Source of the DNA: an uncultured Eubacteriales bacterium
GTDB taxonomy: Bacteria > Bacillota > Clostridia > Monoglobales > Monoglobaceae
Assembly (NCBI GenBank): GCA_900550775.1
Contig: URTH01000061.1
Coordinates: 1 to 9,050 of the forward strand
DNA: 9,050 bases
Reading direction: 5' to 3'
The stretch's first letter is position 1; each line of letters begins with the position of its first letter. The notes beneath the pieces are model-generated. The model did no database searches. It was given only the letters and a program-made list of their open reading frames with translations, and was not told the DNA's origin. The position numbers and the translations under genes were made by a program. Shown here piece by piece: positions 1 through 7,503 of the stretch.

Positions 1-2418
1 TATACGCCGAACCCGGACGTGGTTCCCGTCTTAAACAACGGCTATTCCGTCTACGGCAAGCGAACGCTGACCCAGGCCAATCAGGTGCTCAATGCGCGCG
101 GCAGCTATGCCGCCGCCGGAATCAACGCCGACTTTTTCTCGTTTCAGACGGGCGTCCCGATGAGCAACGTTATCATTGACGGTCAGGTTTACTCCAAGGA
201 TTCCGGCTGGCTGCCCGCCGTTGGATTCCGGGAGGACGGTTCCGCTTTTATGGGGACGCTTCCCATCGTAACCACCATGACGACAAACCTTGGCAGCATC
301 ACGGTAGAATGCTTAAACAAATACCGTCAGCCCTACGCCCTGTACCTTTACAGCAGCGTTTACGGCGACAGTACCCATGCAAGCGGTCAGGGAATCAACG
401 TCATTCTAGGCTCAGTCAGCAGCTGCATCACCTTAAACAGCACCGTCACCGCCGTGGTGGAAAGCGTCACCGAGGACGACGGTTCGGTACCGATCCCGGA
501 TGGAAAGCTGGTTCTCAGCGTGGACGCCTCCGCCGCACAGGAAATCAAAGACCGGCTTCAGGCTCTGCCGGTTGGGGCTGCGGTCTCGATCCGCACCGAG
601 GACGCCACCCATGACGCACGCTGGGAGAGCGCAAAGTATGCGCTCGGCGCCCAGGGCGGCAAGCTGATCACCGGCGGAAACCTTGATTATACGGACGAAT
701 CCGCCGCACCGAGGACGGCGCTCGGCATTCGTGCCGACGGTACGATCCTGTTTTATACCATTGACGGCAGGCAGACCGGTTACAGCTACGGCGCCAGAAA
801 GGAAACGGTCGCGCGCAGACTGCTGGAGCTTGGCTGTGTGGAGGCCATCAACTTAGACGGCGGCGGTTCTACCGCCATTGGCGGAACGCTCCCCGGCACC
901 ACGGATTTTCGGGTATTCAACTCCCCGTCGGACGGCGGTCTGCGCAGCTGCGCCAACTTCTTCTTTTTGAAAAAGAACAACGCCCCCAGCGGCATCCCCT
1001 ACGTTTTAAATCTGTCCGACTGGGGAAAGCCGGTTCTCTCCGGATCCTCTATTCAACTTAGGGTCGAGAGCGCCTACGACACGTCTTACGGGCCGGCAAC
1101 CGTGCCGCAAAACGTCACCTTTTATCTGGAAAAGGATGCCGCAACGCCCTCGCCGGACGGCCTTGGCAGCGGCGTTTACGAAAACGGCTTTGTCACCGTC
1201 CGCGGCAACGGCGATGTCTATGTGGCCGCAAAGAGCGGCGATGCCTACGGCAGCACACTATTGCGCGCGGTTGCCACACCGGAGCAGCTCCGTATCTTTA
1301 ACGCTAACACCGGGGAAGGGGTCAGCGACCTGGTGATGAACCCCGGCGACAGCATCGCATTATCCGCCACCGCCTACTGGGGCGGAGAGGCTATGGTAGT
1401 TGCCAACGAAAGCTTTACCTGGCGCGCAGTCAGCAACAGCAGCAGCATCGGAAGCATTAGCGATAACGGCGTGTTCACGGCCGGGCAGAACAATGGCGCA
1501 ACCGGCATTGTCGCCGTCAACGCCGGTCTCTGTACGGCAGAAATCCCGGTTCGCATCCGCACTACCGATGAAATCGTGGCGCCGCCCGTCTATCCCCAGA
1601 TACAAGCCGGCATCACGGACGGCGTTTACCGCGCCGCGCTCAGCTGTACCGGCAGCCGCATCACCGCCGAAAATATCAAACTGTATATGGACGGCACGCC
1701 GGTTCCTTTCCAATACGATGCCGCAAGTCAGGCGCTTACCTATTCCTTTGCTGACACTGCCGCACAGTACCACCGCTTTACGATTTCCGCCACGGCTGAA
1801 AACGGAAACAGCGCCATCAAAACCACCGACAACGGCTCCCTTTCACAGTTGGAAAATCCGTTCCCGGACACAGGAAATCACTGGGCTAAGGACTTCATCA
1901 GCTATATGGCAAAATACGGCGTGGTCAGCGGCAGCGATGACGGAGACGGAAATCTGCGTTTTCTTCCGGACAACAACATGACGCGCACCGAATTTGCCAT
2001 TATGCTTTGCAATTATCTGAACCTGAACCCGGACGATTACAACGATACGCCGCTCCCCTTTACTGATACCGCCGATATCCCTTGGTGGGCGGTTGCAAGG
2101 GTTCGGGCAGTCTACGCGCGCGGCATTATGCAAGGACAGCTCACCGATTACGGCGTTGCTTTCAAGCCAAACGATCATATCCGTCGTATGGAATACGCGA
2201 TATCGGTCGGCAGACTGTTGCCCAAAGGCCTGGCCGGCGCACCGATTACCGCGGCAGACGGCACAGATATTCCCTTCTGGGCAAAAGAGGATTTGAAAAT
2301 CGCCACCGCACAGGGAATTTTAAACGGCTATCCCGACGGCACCTTAAAGCCGGAACGCAGCGTCACCCGTGCGGAAGCCGTAAAAATTCTATACACCATA
2401 TTTGGTATCGGAAAATAA
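1..2418 (+). CDS. SLH-anchored phosphodiester glycosidase family protein (5' truncated)
   Basis: The reading frame is open from base 1 (YTPNPDVVPV...), so the true start lies upstream. The GTG at position 19 is only an internal codon. The 805 visible residues contain, in order, four parts. Residues 1 to about 330 are a NAGPA/DUF2233-type phosphodiester glycosidase domain, with NADFF at 42-46 and the hallmark INLDGGGST at 283-291. Residues about 335-520 are Ig-like, with a bacterial Ig (Big_2-like) segment near the end. Residues about 525-610 are another beta-rich module. Three SLH repeats start near 621, 685 and 756. SLH repeats 1 and 3 keep TRTE and TRAE; repeat 2 has the weaker RRME. Proteins of this family cleave sugar-phosphodiester links (the mammalian member uncaps GlcNAc-phospho-mannose). 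SLH triplets bind secondary cell-wall polysaccharide, so the enzyme should sit on the cell surface. The natural substrate is unknown. A signal peptide is expected in the missing part. The gene converges on the next one and shares its terminator. Confidence 0.9.
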   Translation, partial: YTPNPDVVPVLNNGYSVYGKRTLTQANQVLNARGSYAAAGINADFFSFQTGVPMSNVIIDGQVYSKDSGWLPAVGFREDGSAFMGTLPIVTTMTTNLGSITVECLNKYRQPYALYLYSSVYGDSTHASGQGINVILGSVSSCITLNSTVTAVVESVTEDDGSVPIPDGKLVLSVDASAAQEIKDRLQALPVGAAVSIRTEDATHDARWESAKYALGAQGGKLITGGNLDYTDESAAPRTALGIRADGTILFYTIDGRQTGYSYGARKETVARRLLELGCVEAINLDGGGSTAIGGTLPGTTDFRVFNSPSDGGLRSCANFFFLKKNNAPSGIPYVLNLSDWGKPVLSGSSIQLRVESAYDTSYGPATVPQNVTFYLEKDAATPSPDGLGSGVYENGFVTVRGNGDVYVAAKSGDAYGSTLLRAVATPEQLRIFNANTGEGVSDLVMNPGDSIALSATAYWGGEAMVVANESFTWRAVSNSSSIGSISDNGVFTAGQNNGATGIVAVNAGLCTAEIPVRIRTTDEIVAPPVYPQIQAGITDGVYRAALSCTGSRITAENIKLYMDGTPVPFQYDAASQALTYSFADTAAQYHRFTISATAENGNSAIKTTDNGSLSQLENPFPDTGNHWAKDFISYMAKYGVVSGSDDGDGNLRFLPDNNMTRTEFAIMLCNYLNLNPDDYNDTPLPFTDTADIPWWAVARVRAVYARGIMQGQLTDYGVAFKPNDHIRRMEYAISVGRLLPKGLAGAPITAADGTDIPFWAKEDLKIATAQGILNGYPDGTLKPERSVTRAEAVKILYTIFGIGK

Positions 2419-2460
2419 AATATCGGGGCTTAGCCACTATCGGCTAAGCCCCAATATTTT
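2417..2460. terminator. Bidirectional intrinsic terminator shared by two convergent genes
   Basis: GGGGCTTAGCC (2425-2435) pairs with GGCTAAGCCCC (2442-2452) around a 6-nt loop. The stem continues after one C/A mismatch as AAAATAT (2417-2423) with ATATTTT (2454-2460). A-rich and T-rich flanks supply a U-tract on either strand. The hairpin overlaps the TAA of the upstream + gene (2416-2418) and touches the TAA of the - gene (2460-2462), so it can stop transcription from both sides. Confidence 0.9.
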
Positions 2461-4361
2461 TATATCAAGTTGATGAAAATGCCGCCCAGCACGGTACGGT
2501 TCTGAAAACCGCGGAACCGTCCGTCACTGCTGTAATACCAGTCCGTAAACGGTACCCGATCCGGCGTATCGCAAAGCATCCTATGGATTGCGCCGACGAT
2601 CGTCTCAAAATATTCTGTATTTTCGGTCAGCACCGTGGTCCACATCTCCCAATCCGTCTTGGTGTAGTCGTTGCGGATATCCAGCGGCACACCGTACGGC
2701 TGCATCTTGCTCTGATACAGCGCCACCTCTTCCTCCGCAATTTTCGGATTAAAAATATGGATATCCAAAAGGCGATCCCAAACCAGATTATACTTCAGCC
2801 CCCAGGAGTCCGGGCGGTCAAAGGTCAGACGGCTGCCTTGTTCCGCCTTGGCGTCCTTTTCCCATTTTTTCGCGTATTCTGCGGCAATGTCCTGATACTT
2901 TTGATCTCCAAACAGCTTTCCGTAAGCGGCAATGCCCAAAATCGCCTTAATGCTCAAGTTACAGTTGTGCGCCAGATGTCCGGCAAAGTCATCGGTGCAA
3001 AGCTGATCGCCCGGATCGTAACCGAATTCCACCAGGTAGTCCGCCCACTGCTTTAAAATCTTTTGATGCTGCTTGGCAAAGCCGTCACCGCCTGCATACT
3101 TTGCGGCGGCAGCCACACAGAGCAGCATGTTTCCGCATTCTTCAACCGGCATCTGATCTCTTTCTTTACTGTCGCCGTACACGTTTCCGTCCACCAGCGG
3201 ATATCTTCCTGCATCATGCGGCGCATAAGGGTGCGGCCAGAACCCGTCATAAACCTGTTTAAAGATTGGGCGCAGCATACCCAAAACCAGTTCGGGGTTA
3301 TACTTTAAAAACAGAGGAATCGACGGATAGGTCACGTCCAGCGTTGCCGCGCAGCCGTTGGAGAAGCACTCCTTGGAGATAAAGAGGATCTCTCCGTTTT
3401 CATCCGCGGCCAGCTTGTGGGCAGCAATTGCCTGCCGATAGGCAAGGCAGATTAAATCGGTGTACTTTTCGCCGTACTTTTCCGCCTCCGCCGTCAGCTC
3501 CGCATCAAATGCGTCACACATGTTGCGAATCGCCGGATATTCCAAAACAGCGGCCGTCAGCATATCCGAAAAACTGTCAAAAAATGTGCGGTAATACTCG
3601 TTTTGCGCCTTGCCGTAGTATTCGATACCGCAAACCTCATCATAGGCAATCACAATCACGCCGTCCTTTTCTTCCTTTTCAACGGCCATATACGGTTTTT
3701 CCGAAAAGGCGCGGTAGGTCTTTTGCACATCCAGAGCGGCCTGCTGCACGCTCTTTTTTTGTATCATTTTTTTAAAATCCACCGGCATTACGCTGCGCTC
3801 TGCCAGATGAAGATATCCCCAATCGATCCCCACATCGTCGCCGCTCTTAGACAGCACATTTTGAATTAAATTACCGCAGCTGAGCGACAATGCCGTCTTT
3901 TTAAATACCACATCCTGCTCCCAGTTGTCGGCACAGCACTCCGAGGATATCGCAAAAACGAACCGTGCCTTTTCCGCCTCTTCTTTTTTTGCCTCCATAT
4001 GATATTCCATATAGCTGACCGGGCGGGATAAAATATCCGGCCGATCAAGCAAAAGCGACGTCCGAAACGCCAGAGTCACCCGCAAAAGCTCGTTTTCAAA
4101 TTCATAAAACGTACAGAGCGGCGTTACTTTTCTCTTGGTCTGAGGCAGCACCTTGCCGCGAACCCGATAGTAATGATGATCCGGGTGCTCCGTTCCCATC
4201 AGGGTATACCACTGCTCTCCGATCAGAACCCCTGCAAACATAGGGTTTGCACGTCCGGTCCAGTTACGGGTCGTGTCATCGTACAGACAGTCCGCAAATG
4301 ACCAGATCGAAAAATACGGATCTACGGTCACAAGCGGAACCGCCGGCGGTCTGAAATTCAT
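2460..4361 (-). CDS. Glutaminase-like DUF4964/DUF5127/DUF4965/DUF1793 family protein
   Basis: This is a 633-residue protein. ATG at 4361 is chosen because AAGGAGG lies 7 nt upstream; a longer frame to 4421 would run through that site and the promoter. The N terminus (RPPAVPLVTVDPYFSIWSF, residues 4-22) is typical of DUF4964. A DUF5127-like beta region follows, to about residue 280. The remainder is an alpha-helical DUF4965/DUF1793 part with PHDAGRYP (381-388), MPVEECGNM (404-412), TDDFAGHLAHN (456-466), DSWGLKYN (518-525) and TDWEMW (569-574). These clustered acidic, His and Trp residues resemble glycosidase (alpha/alpha)6 barrels. The family is named after fungal glutaminase A, but substrates of bacterial members are mostly not established. 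There is no signal peptide or membrane segment, so a cytoplasmic location is likely. The divergent AraC-type neighbour suggests a sugar- or glycoside-related inducible role (inference). The C terminus ends normally at the shared terminator. Confidence 0.85.
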   Translation of the reverse strand: MNFRPPAVPLVTVDPYFSIWSFADCLYDDTTRNWTGRANPMFAGVLIGEQWYTLMGTEHPDHHYYRVRGKVLPQTKRKVTPLCTFYEFENELLRVTLAFRTSLLLDRPDILSRPVSYMEYHMEAKKEEAEKARFVFAISSECCADNWEQDVVFKKTALSLSCGNLIQNVLSKSGDDVGIDWGYLHLAERSVMPVDFKKMIQKKSVQQAALDVQKTYRAFSEKPYMAVEKEEKDGVIVIAYDEVCGIEYYGKAQNEYYRTFFDSFSDMLTAAVLEYPAIRNMCDAFDAELTAEAEKYGEKYTDLICLAYRQAIAAHKLAADENGEILFISKECFSNGCAATLDVTYPSIPLFLKYNPELVLGMLRPIFKQVYDGFWPHPYAPHDAGRYPLVDGNVYGDSKERDQMPVEECGNMLLCVAAAAKYAGGDGFAKQHQKILKQWADYLVEFGYDPGDQLCTDDFAGHLAHNCNLSIKAILGIAAYGKLFGDQKYQDIAAEYAKKWEKDAKAEQGSRLTFDRPDSWGLKYNLVWDRLLDIHIFNPKIAEEEVALYQSKMQPYGVPLDIRNDYTKTDWEMWTTVLTENTEYFETIVGAIHRMLCDTPDRVPFTDWYYSSDGRFRGFQNRTVLGGIFINLI

Positions 4362-4368
4362 AAAAATT

Positions 4369-4375
4369 CCTCCTT
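4369..4375 (-). promoter_or_regulatory. Ribosome binding site deciding the DUF4965 gene start
   Basis: On the minus strand AAGGAGG lies 7 nt before the ATG at 4361. This is a near-consensus Shine-Dalgarno site at ideal spacing and rules out the upstream in-frame start at 4421. Confidence 0.9.
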
Positions 4376-4379
4376 GTTC

Positions 4380-4408
4380 TTGCTTTTCTTGTATTATATT
4401 GTTATAAT
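4380..4408 (+). promoter_or_regulatory. Predicted promoter of the AraC-family gene
   Basis: -35 TTGCTT (4380-4385), a 17-bp spacer, and a perfect -10 TATAAT (4403-4408). The start would be near 4415, about 42 nt before the ATG at 4457. The promoter shares bases 4393-4408 with the opposing promoter, so one RNA polymerase should exclude the other. Confidence 0.7.
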
Positions 4409-4410
4409 AC
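4391..4410. repeat. Perfect inverted repeat formed by the two back-to-back -10 boxes
   Basis: GTATTATA (4391-4398) and TATAATAC (4403-4410) are exact reverse complements around the spacer TTGT. Each arm contains the -10 hexamer of one of the divergent promoters. The symmetry may simply come from the two -10 boxes, or it may also serve as a protein site. TTGT also occurs at 4389 and 4399, exactly 10 bp apart. Confidence 0.75.
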
Positions 4411-4421
4411 AGGTAAAACAA
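4393..4421 (-). promoter_or_regulatory. Predicted promoter of the DUF4965 gene
   Basis: Read on the minus strand: -35 TTGTTT (4416-4421), a 17-bp spacer, and a perfect -10 TATAAT (4393-4398). Transcription would start near 4386, giving a leader of about 25 nt before the ATG at 4361. The -35 matches consensus only at TTG, so dependence on an activator is plausible. The box overlaps the opposing promoter. Confidence 0.7.
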
Positions 4422-4443
4422 TGTAGAAAACCATTATTTTGAT

Positions 4444-4449
4444 GAGGAA
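4444..4449 (+). promoter_or_regulatory. Ribosome binding site deciding the AraC-family start
   Basis: GAGGAA lies 7 nt before ATG 4457. The in-frame alternatives TTG 4439 and ATG 4442 have no comparable site upstream, and the second overlaps this motif. Confidence 0.75.
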
Positions 4450-4456
4450 TCCACGC

Positions 4457-5278
4457 ATGAAGGAAATTATTTATACTTTTTTGCAATCAGAATCAAACCG
4501 TGCGCTGATGCAGCTTCAGATCTGCGGCACCTCTTACTGCGACGGCACCTACCGCATTGACCGGCCGCATTCGGGCTGTGCCTGCCTGGAATATGTGGCA
4601 CACGGAACGGGCACCGTGATTGCAGACGGCCGCACCTTCTACCCCAAAGCCGGGGACAGCTATTTTTTGCAATGCAATCAGAGTCATCTCTATTATTCGG
4701 ACGCAAAGACACCGTGGACAAAATATTTTATCAATCTGTCCGGGTCGCTTTTGGAGCATATGATTGACGGCTATGGACTGCGCGGCATCAATGATTATCC
4801 CTCGCTCTCCACCAAGGCAGAGCTGCTCGGCATTCTTGCCGCCGCACGGCGGCCGGGCGATCCGACCGAGGAAGTCCTCGGCCTGCTGCACCGCATCTTT
4901 TTTAAAATGCATCAGCACCTTTTGGGCAGCGCCGCCGGCAACCGGGAGGCAGACGCCATTCGCGCCTTTTTGGATTTGCATATCAAAAAGCGATTCCGCT
5001 TAGAGGATTTGTGTCATTACCTTAAAAAATCCGAATCCCAGGTTATCCGCATTTTTAAAAAGGAGTACGGCACCACGCCCTATGTCTATCTGATGGATCA
5101 GCGGATTGAGCTTGCCAAGCAGATGCTGCTCGGCACGGTGCTCTCGGTGCGGCAAATTGCACTGGAGCTTTGCTTTGCCGATGAATACTATTTTTCCAAC
5201 TTTTTTAAAAAGAAGACCGGCATGTCCCCGGCAAAGTACCGCACATCGCCGCGGCAGGATTTCACCGACACCGTATAA
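4457..5278 (+). CDS. AraC-family transcriptional regulator with N-terminal cupin domain
   Basis: This 273-residue protein has the usual two-part AraC/XylS design. Residues about 15-100 form a cupin-like sensor domain; the stretch YPKAGDSYFLQCNQSHLYY (62-80) matches the conserved beta strands of AraC_binding domains that hold a sugar or similar ligand. Residues about 167-265 are the double helix-turn-helix DNA-binding domain. Its first HTH is around LEDLCHYLKKSESQVIRIFK (182-201). Its second (230-262) carries the family signature VRQIALELCFADEYYFSNFFKKKTG in two pieces, ending in MSPAKYR. Such proteins usually act as dimers and activate a neighbouring catabolic gene on binding ligand. Here the only neighbour reading away from the shared control region is the DUF4965 gene, its likely target (inference). 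Autoregulation is also plausible because the promoters overlap. Length and domains are complete. The ligand cannot be read from the sequence. Confidence 0.92.
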   Translation: MKEIIYTFLQSESNRALMQLQICGTSYCDGTYRIDRPHSGCACLEYVAHGTGTVIADGRTFYPKAGDSYFLQCNQSHLYYSDAKTPWTKYFINLSGSLLEHMIDGYGLRGINDYPSLSTKAELLGILAAARRPGDPTEEVLGLLHRIFFKMHQHLLGSAAGNREADAIRAFLDLHIKKRFRLEDLCHYLKKSESQVIRIFKKEYGTTPYVYLMDQRIELAKQMLLGTVLSVRQIALELCFADEYYFSNFFKKKTGMSPAKYRTSPRQDFTDTV

Positions 5279-5284
5279 CCGCAC

Positions 5285-5322
5285 AAAAAGAGATGGCGCG
5301 AAAATTCGCACCATCTCTTTTT
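5285..5322. terminator. Bidirectional intrinsic terminator between the AraC gene and RNase J
   Basis: AAAAAGAGATGG (5285-5296) pairs with CCATCTCTTTTT (5311-5322). After one C/A mismatch the stem continues as GCGAA (5298-5302) with TTCGC (5305-5309), leaving a very small loop. The A-run on one side and T-run on the other allow use in both directions. The site starts 6 nt after the AraC stop codon and its last base is the first base of the RNase J stop complement (5322-5324). Confidence 0.9.
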
Positions 5323-7184
5323 TATACTTCCATAATGATCGGTAAAATCATCGGGCGGCGTTTGGTTTTGCTGAGCAAAAATCCGCCCACATCATTTTTA
5401 ATTCTGGTTTTCAGCGTCGTCCAGTCGATCGTGTTGCCGCCGGTGCATTCGTCCACAACATTCACCGCAACCTTGTGTACCGCCTCCATCAGATCCTCGG
5501 ACTCTCTGACGTAGACAAATCCGCGCGAGATGATGTCCGGGCCGGCCGTGCAGGCGCCGCTGGCCTTATCAATCGTAAGAACCACCACGATAATTCCGTC
5601 CTCCGCCAGATGCTTACGGTCACGCAGCACGATGTTTCCCACATCGCCGACGCCGAGACCGTCCACCAGCACCTTGCCGGACGGAACCGTCCCGGTAATT
5701 TTAGCCTGGGTTTTGGAAATCTCAAGCACCTTGCCGATATCCATCAAAAAGATGTTCTTTGCGTCCATTCCCGTTTGCAGGGCAATGTCGCGGTGATAAC
5801 ACAAATGCCGGTATTCGCCGTGCACCGGGATAAAATACTTCGGGTTGGCCAGGGATATCATAATCCGCAGCTCCTGCTGGCAGGCGTGGCCGGAAACGTG
5901 CACATTGTCCTGCCGCTCATGAATCACCTCGGCGCCGTGCTTTAACAGTTCGTTCACCACATTGGAAACCGCTTTTTCGTTGCCCGGAATCGGGCTTGCC
6001 GAGATGATAACCATATCGGTCGGTTCAATGTTAATCTTACGGTGGACAGAAAACGCGATTCTGGTGAGCGCCGACATCGGTTCGCCCTGACTGCCGGTCG
6101 TTACAATCACCAGTTTTTCCCTCGGATAACGCCCGATTTCATCAATGTCAATCAGGGTATTTTTTGAAATATTCATATACCCCAGTTCAATGGCAGCGTT
6201 TAACACGTTCACCATACTTCTGCCGGAAACCGCAACCTTTCTGCCGTATTTTTCGGCCGCGTTAATGATCTGCTGCACCCTATGTATGTTCGATGCAAAG
6301 GTTGCAACAATGATCCGCTTGTCTACGCCCCGGTCAAACAGGGTGTCAAAGGTCTTGCCGATGGTGCTTTCACTCATGGTATAGCCCGGACGATCCGCAT
6401 TGGTACTGTCCGAAAAGAGCGCCAAAACGCCCTGTTTTCCAAGTTCGCCGATCCGCGCCAGATCAATCATTCCGCCATCGATCGGCGTCGGGTCGATTTT
6501 AAAGTCACCGGTATGCAAAAGCACACCGATCGGCGTATGCAGCGCAATTGCCACCGCGTCCGCGATCGAGTGATTGGTATGGATAAACTCCGCCACAAAG
6601 ACGCCCAGCTTTACGGATTCCCCGGCCTCCAGCGTATTGAGCTTTGCCGACCTCAAAAGGCCATGTTCCTTCAGCTTGTTCTTTAAGATTCCCAGCGTCA
6701 GCCGCGTACCGTAGACCGGCACGTTAAATTCCTTCAGCACATACGGAATCGCGCCGATATGATCCTCATGTCCGTGGGTCAGCACAATACCGCGGATTTT
6801 GTCCGCCACCTTATGCAGATAGGTGATATCCGGGATTACAATATCGACGCCCGGCATATCATCATCCGGAAACGCCATACCGCAGTCCAAAATCAGGACA
6901 TCGTCCCCGTACTCAAAGACGGTCAGGTTTTTTCCGATCTCGTGCAGTCCGCCCAGCGGAATCACTTTAATTTTTTTGTTGCCGCCGCGTGCCGGCGCAC
7001 TGCTTCCCTTTACCGCCGCAACCCTTTTGGCAGCCGTGGCCTTTTTGGCCGCAATCGCCTTGGCCGGCGCGGCCGCTTTCTTGGCCGCCGCCGATTTCAC
7101 CGGCGCGGTAATTTTTTTCCCTCCTGCCGCCGGCTTTGGCACGGCAAGATTTTTTGCACTGTTTTTGTTACTGTTTCTTCTCAC
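5322..7184 (-). CDS. rnjA: Ribonuclease J with long Ala/Lys-rich N-terminal extension
   Basis: This 620-residue metallo-beta-lactamase/beta-CASP ribonuclease is a central enzyme of Gram-positive mRNA decay and rRNA maturation, acting in the cytoplasm as a 5'-3' exonuclease and endonuclease. The catalytic core begins near residue 71 with KIKVIPLGGLHEIGKN. Zinc-ligand motifs are visible: HGHEDH (137-142), HTNHS (202-206) and HTGDFK (224-229). Further on are the beta-CASP motifs ISASPIPGNEKA and VHVSGHA, then PVHGEYRH. The C terminus RRPMILPIIMEV is typical of clostridial homologues. Bacillus RNase J1 has about 555 residues, so the extra length matches the first 70 or so residues, which are almost only Ala, Lys, Pro, Gly and Ser. 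Translation starts at GTG 7184, supported by AGGAGG 5 nt upstream. No partner gene is adjacent; a candidate promoter lies about 360 nt upstream. Whether a second RNase J paralogue exists elsewhere cannot be seen. Confidence 0.96.
   Translation of the reverse strand: MRRNSNKNSAKNLAVPKPAAGGKKITAPVKSAAAKKAAAPAKAIAAKKATAAKRVAAVKGSSAPARGGNKKIKVIPLGGLHEIGKNLTVFEYGDDVLILDCGMAFPDDDMPGVDIVIPDITYLHKVADKIRGIVLTHGHEDHIGAIPYVLKEFNVPVYGTRLTLGILKNKLKEHGLLRSAKLNTLEAGESVKLGVFVAEFIHTNHSIADAVAIALHTPIGVLLHTGDFKIDPTPIDGGMIDLARIGELGKQGVLALFSDSTNADRPGYTMSESTIGKTFDTLFDRGVDKRIIVATFASNIHRVQQIINAAEKYGRKVAVSGRSMVNVLNAAIELGYMNISKNTLIDIDEIGRYPREKLVIVTTGSQGEPMSALTRIAFSVHRKINIEPTDMVIISASPIPGNEKAVSNVVNELLKHGAEVIHERQDNVHVSGHACQQELRIMISLANPKYFIPVHGEYRHLCYHRDIALQTGMDAKNIFLMDIGKVLEISKTQAKITGTVPSGKVLVDGLGVGDVGNIVLRDRKHLAEDGIIVVVLTIDKASGACTAGPDIISRGFVYVRESEDLMEAVHKVAVNVVDECTGGNTIDWTTLKTRIKNDVGGFLLSKTKRRPMILPIIMEV
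6975..7184 (-). repeat. Low-complexity Ala/Lys-rich segment in RNase J
   Basis: Codons 1-70 of RNase J encode a basic tail built on AAAKK/AAKKA-like units (for example SAAAKKAAAPAKAIAAKK, residues 31-48). At DNA level this gives imperfect repeats of TTGGCCGC type on the + strand between about 7020 and 7100. It resembles lysine-rich tails of histone H1-like and ribosome-associated proteins and probably contacts RNA or is disordered (inference). Confidence 0.8.
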
Positions 7185-7189
7185 AATTT

Positions 7190-7195
7190 CCTCCT
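7190..7195 (-). promoter_or_regulatory. Ribosome binding site supporting the GTG start of RNase J
   Basis: AGGAGG on the minus strand lies 5 nt before GTG at 7184. It is a consensus site and the reason for accepting the non-ATG start, so the Ala/Lys tail is translated. Confidence 0.85.
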
Positions 7196-7503
7196 ATCTT
7201 TGTCCGTTCTCATCGTAATTGCACAACAAAAGAAGAGGTTCAAACCGAGCGGATTCTCCGTCCGCTTTGCGAAAGACGCGCATAACAGCAGATTCTGTTC
7301 ATTCTCTCCGGCACAACAGATCTGACCCTGTCAAACGAAGTCTGTGGATCGCGTATTGTTTCAACCTGTTTTTCATTTTGTCAGGCCGGCCGAAAAAGCG
7401 GATCCGGGCGCATCTTCCAAAATCGGCGCACGGACGATTCTTTTCCGGCAAATCCGAAACGAGACAGCATTCACAGCCCGGTTCCGTTTCGACCCGTCTC
7501 ATA

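Noticed and set aside
1400..1981. Long overlapping + frame (193 codons) inside the SLH protein gene, plus opposing minus-strand frames
   Set aside because: No ribosome site and arginine/proline-rich low-meaning sequence typical of shadow frames in GC-rich DNA. The main frame has clear NAGPA and SLH domains.
7240..7302. 20-codon minus-strand uORF (MNRICCYARL...) in the RNase J leader
   Set aside because: GGAG lies only 3 nt before the ATG, which is too close for efficient initiation, and there is no regulatory amino-acid run. Conservation could change this view.
7221..7318. Direct repeat GCACAACA (7221-7228 and 7311-7318)
   Set aside because: Eight bases twice within a few hundred bases is not beyond chance, and there is no symmetry or promoter placement to support a site.
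7299..7502. 67-codon minus frame in the RNase J leader
   Set aside because: Has an ATG but no Shine-Dalgarno and no family resemblance; it does not look like the rpoY gene often found before rnjA.
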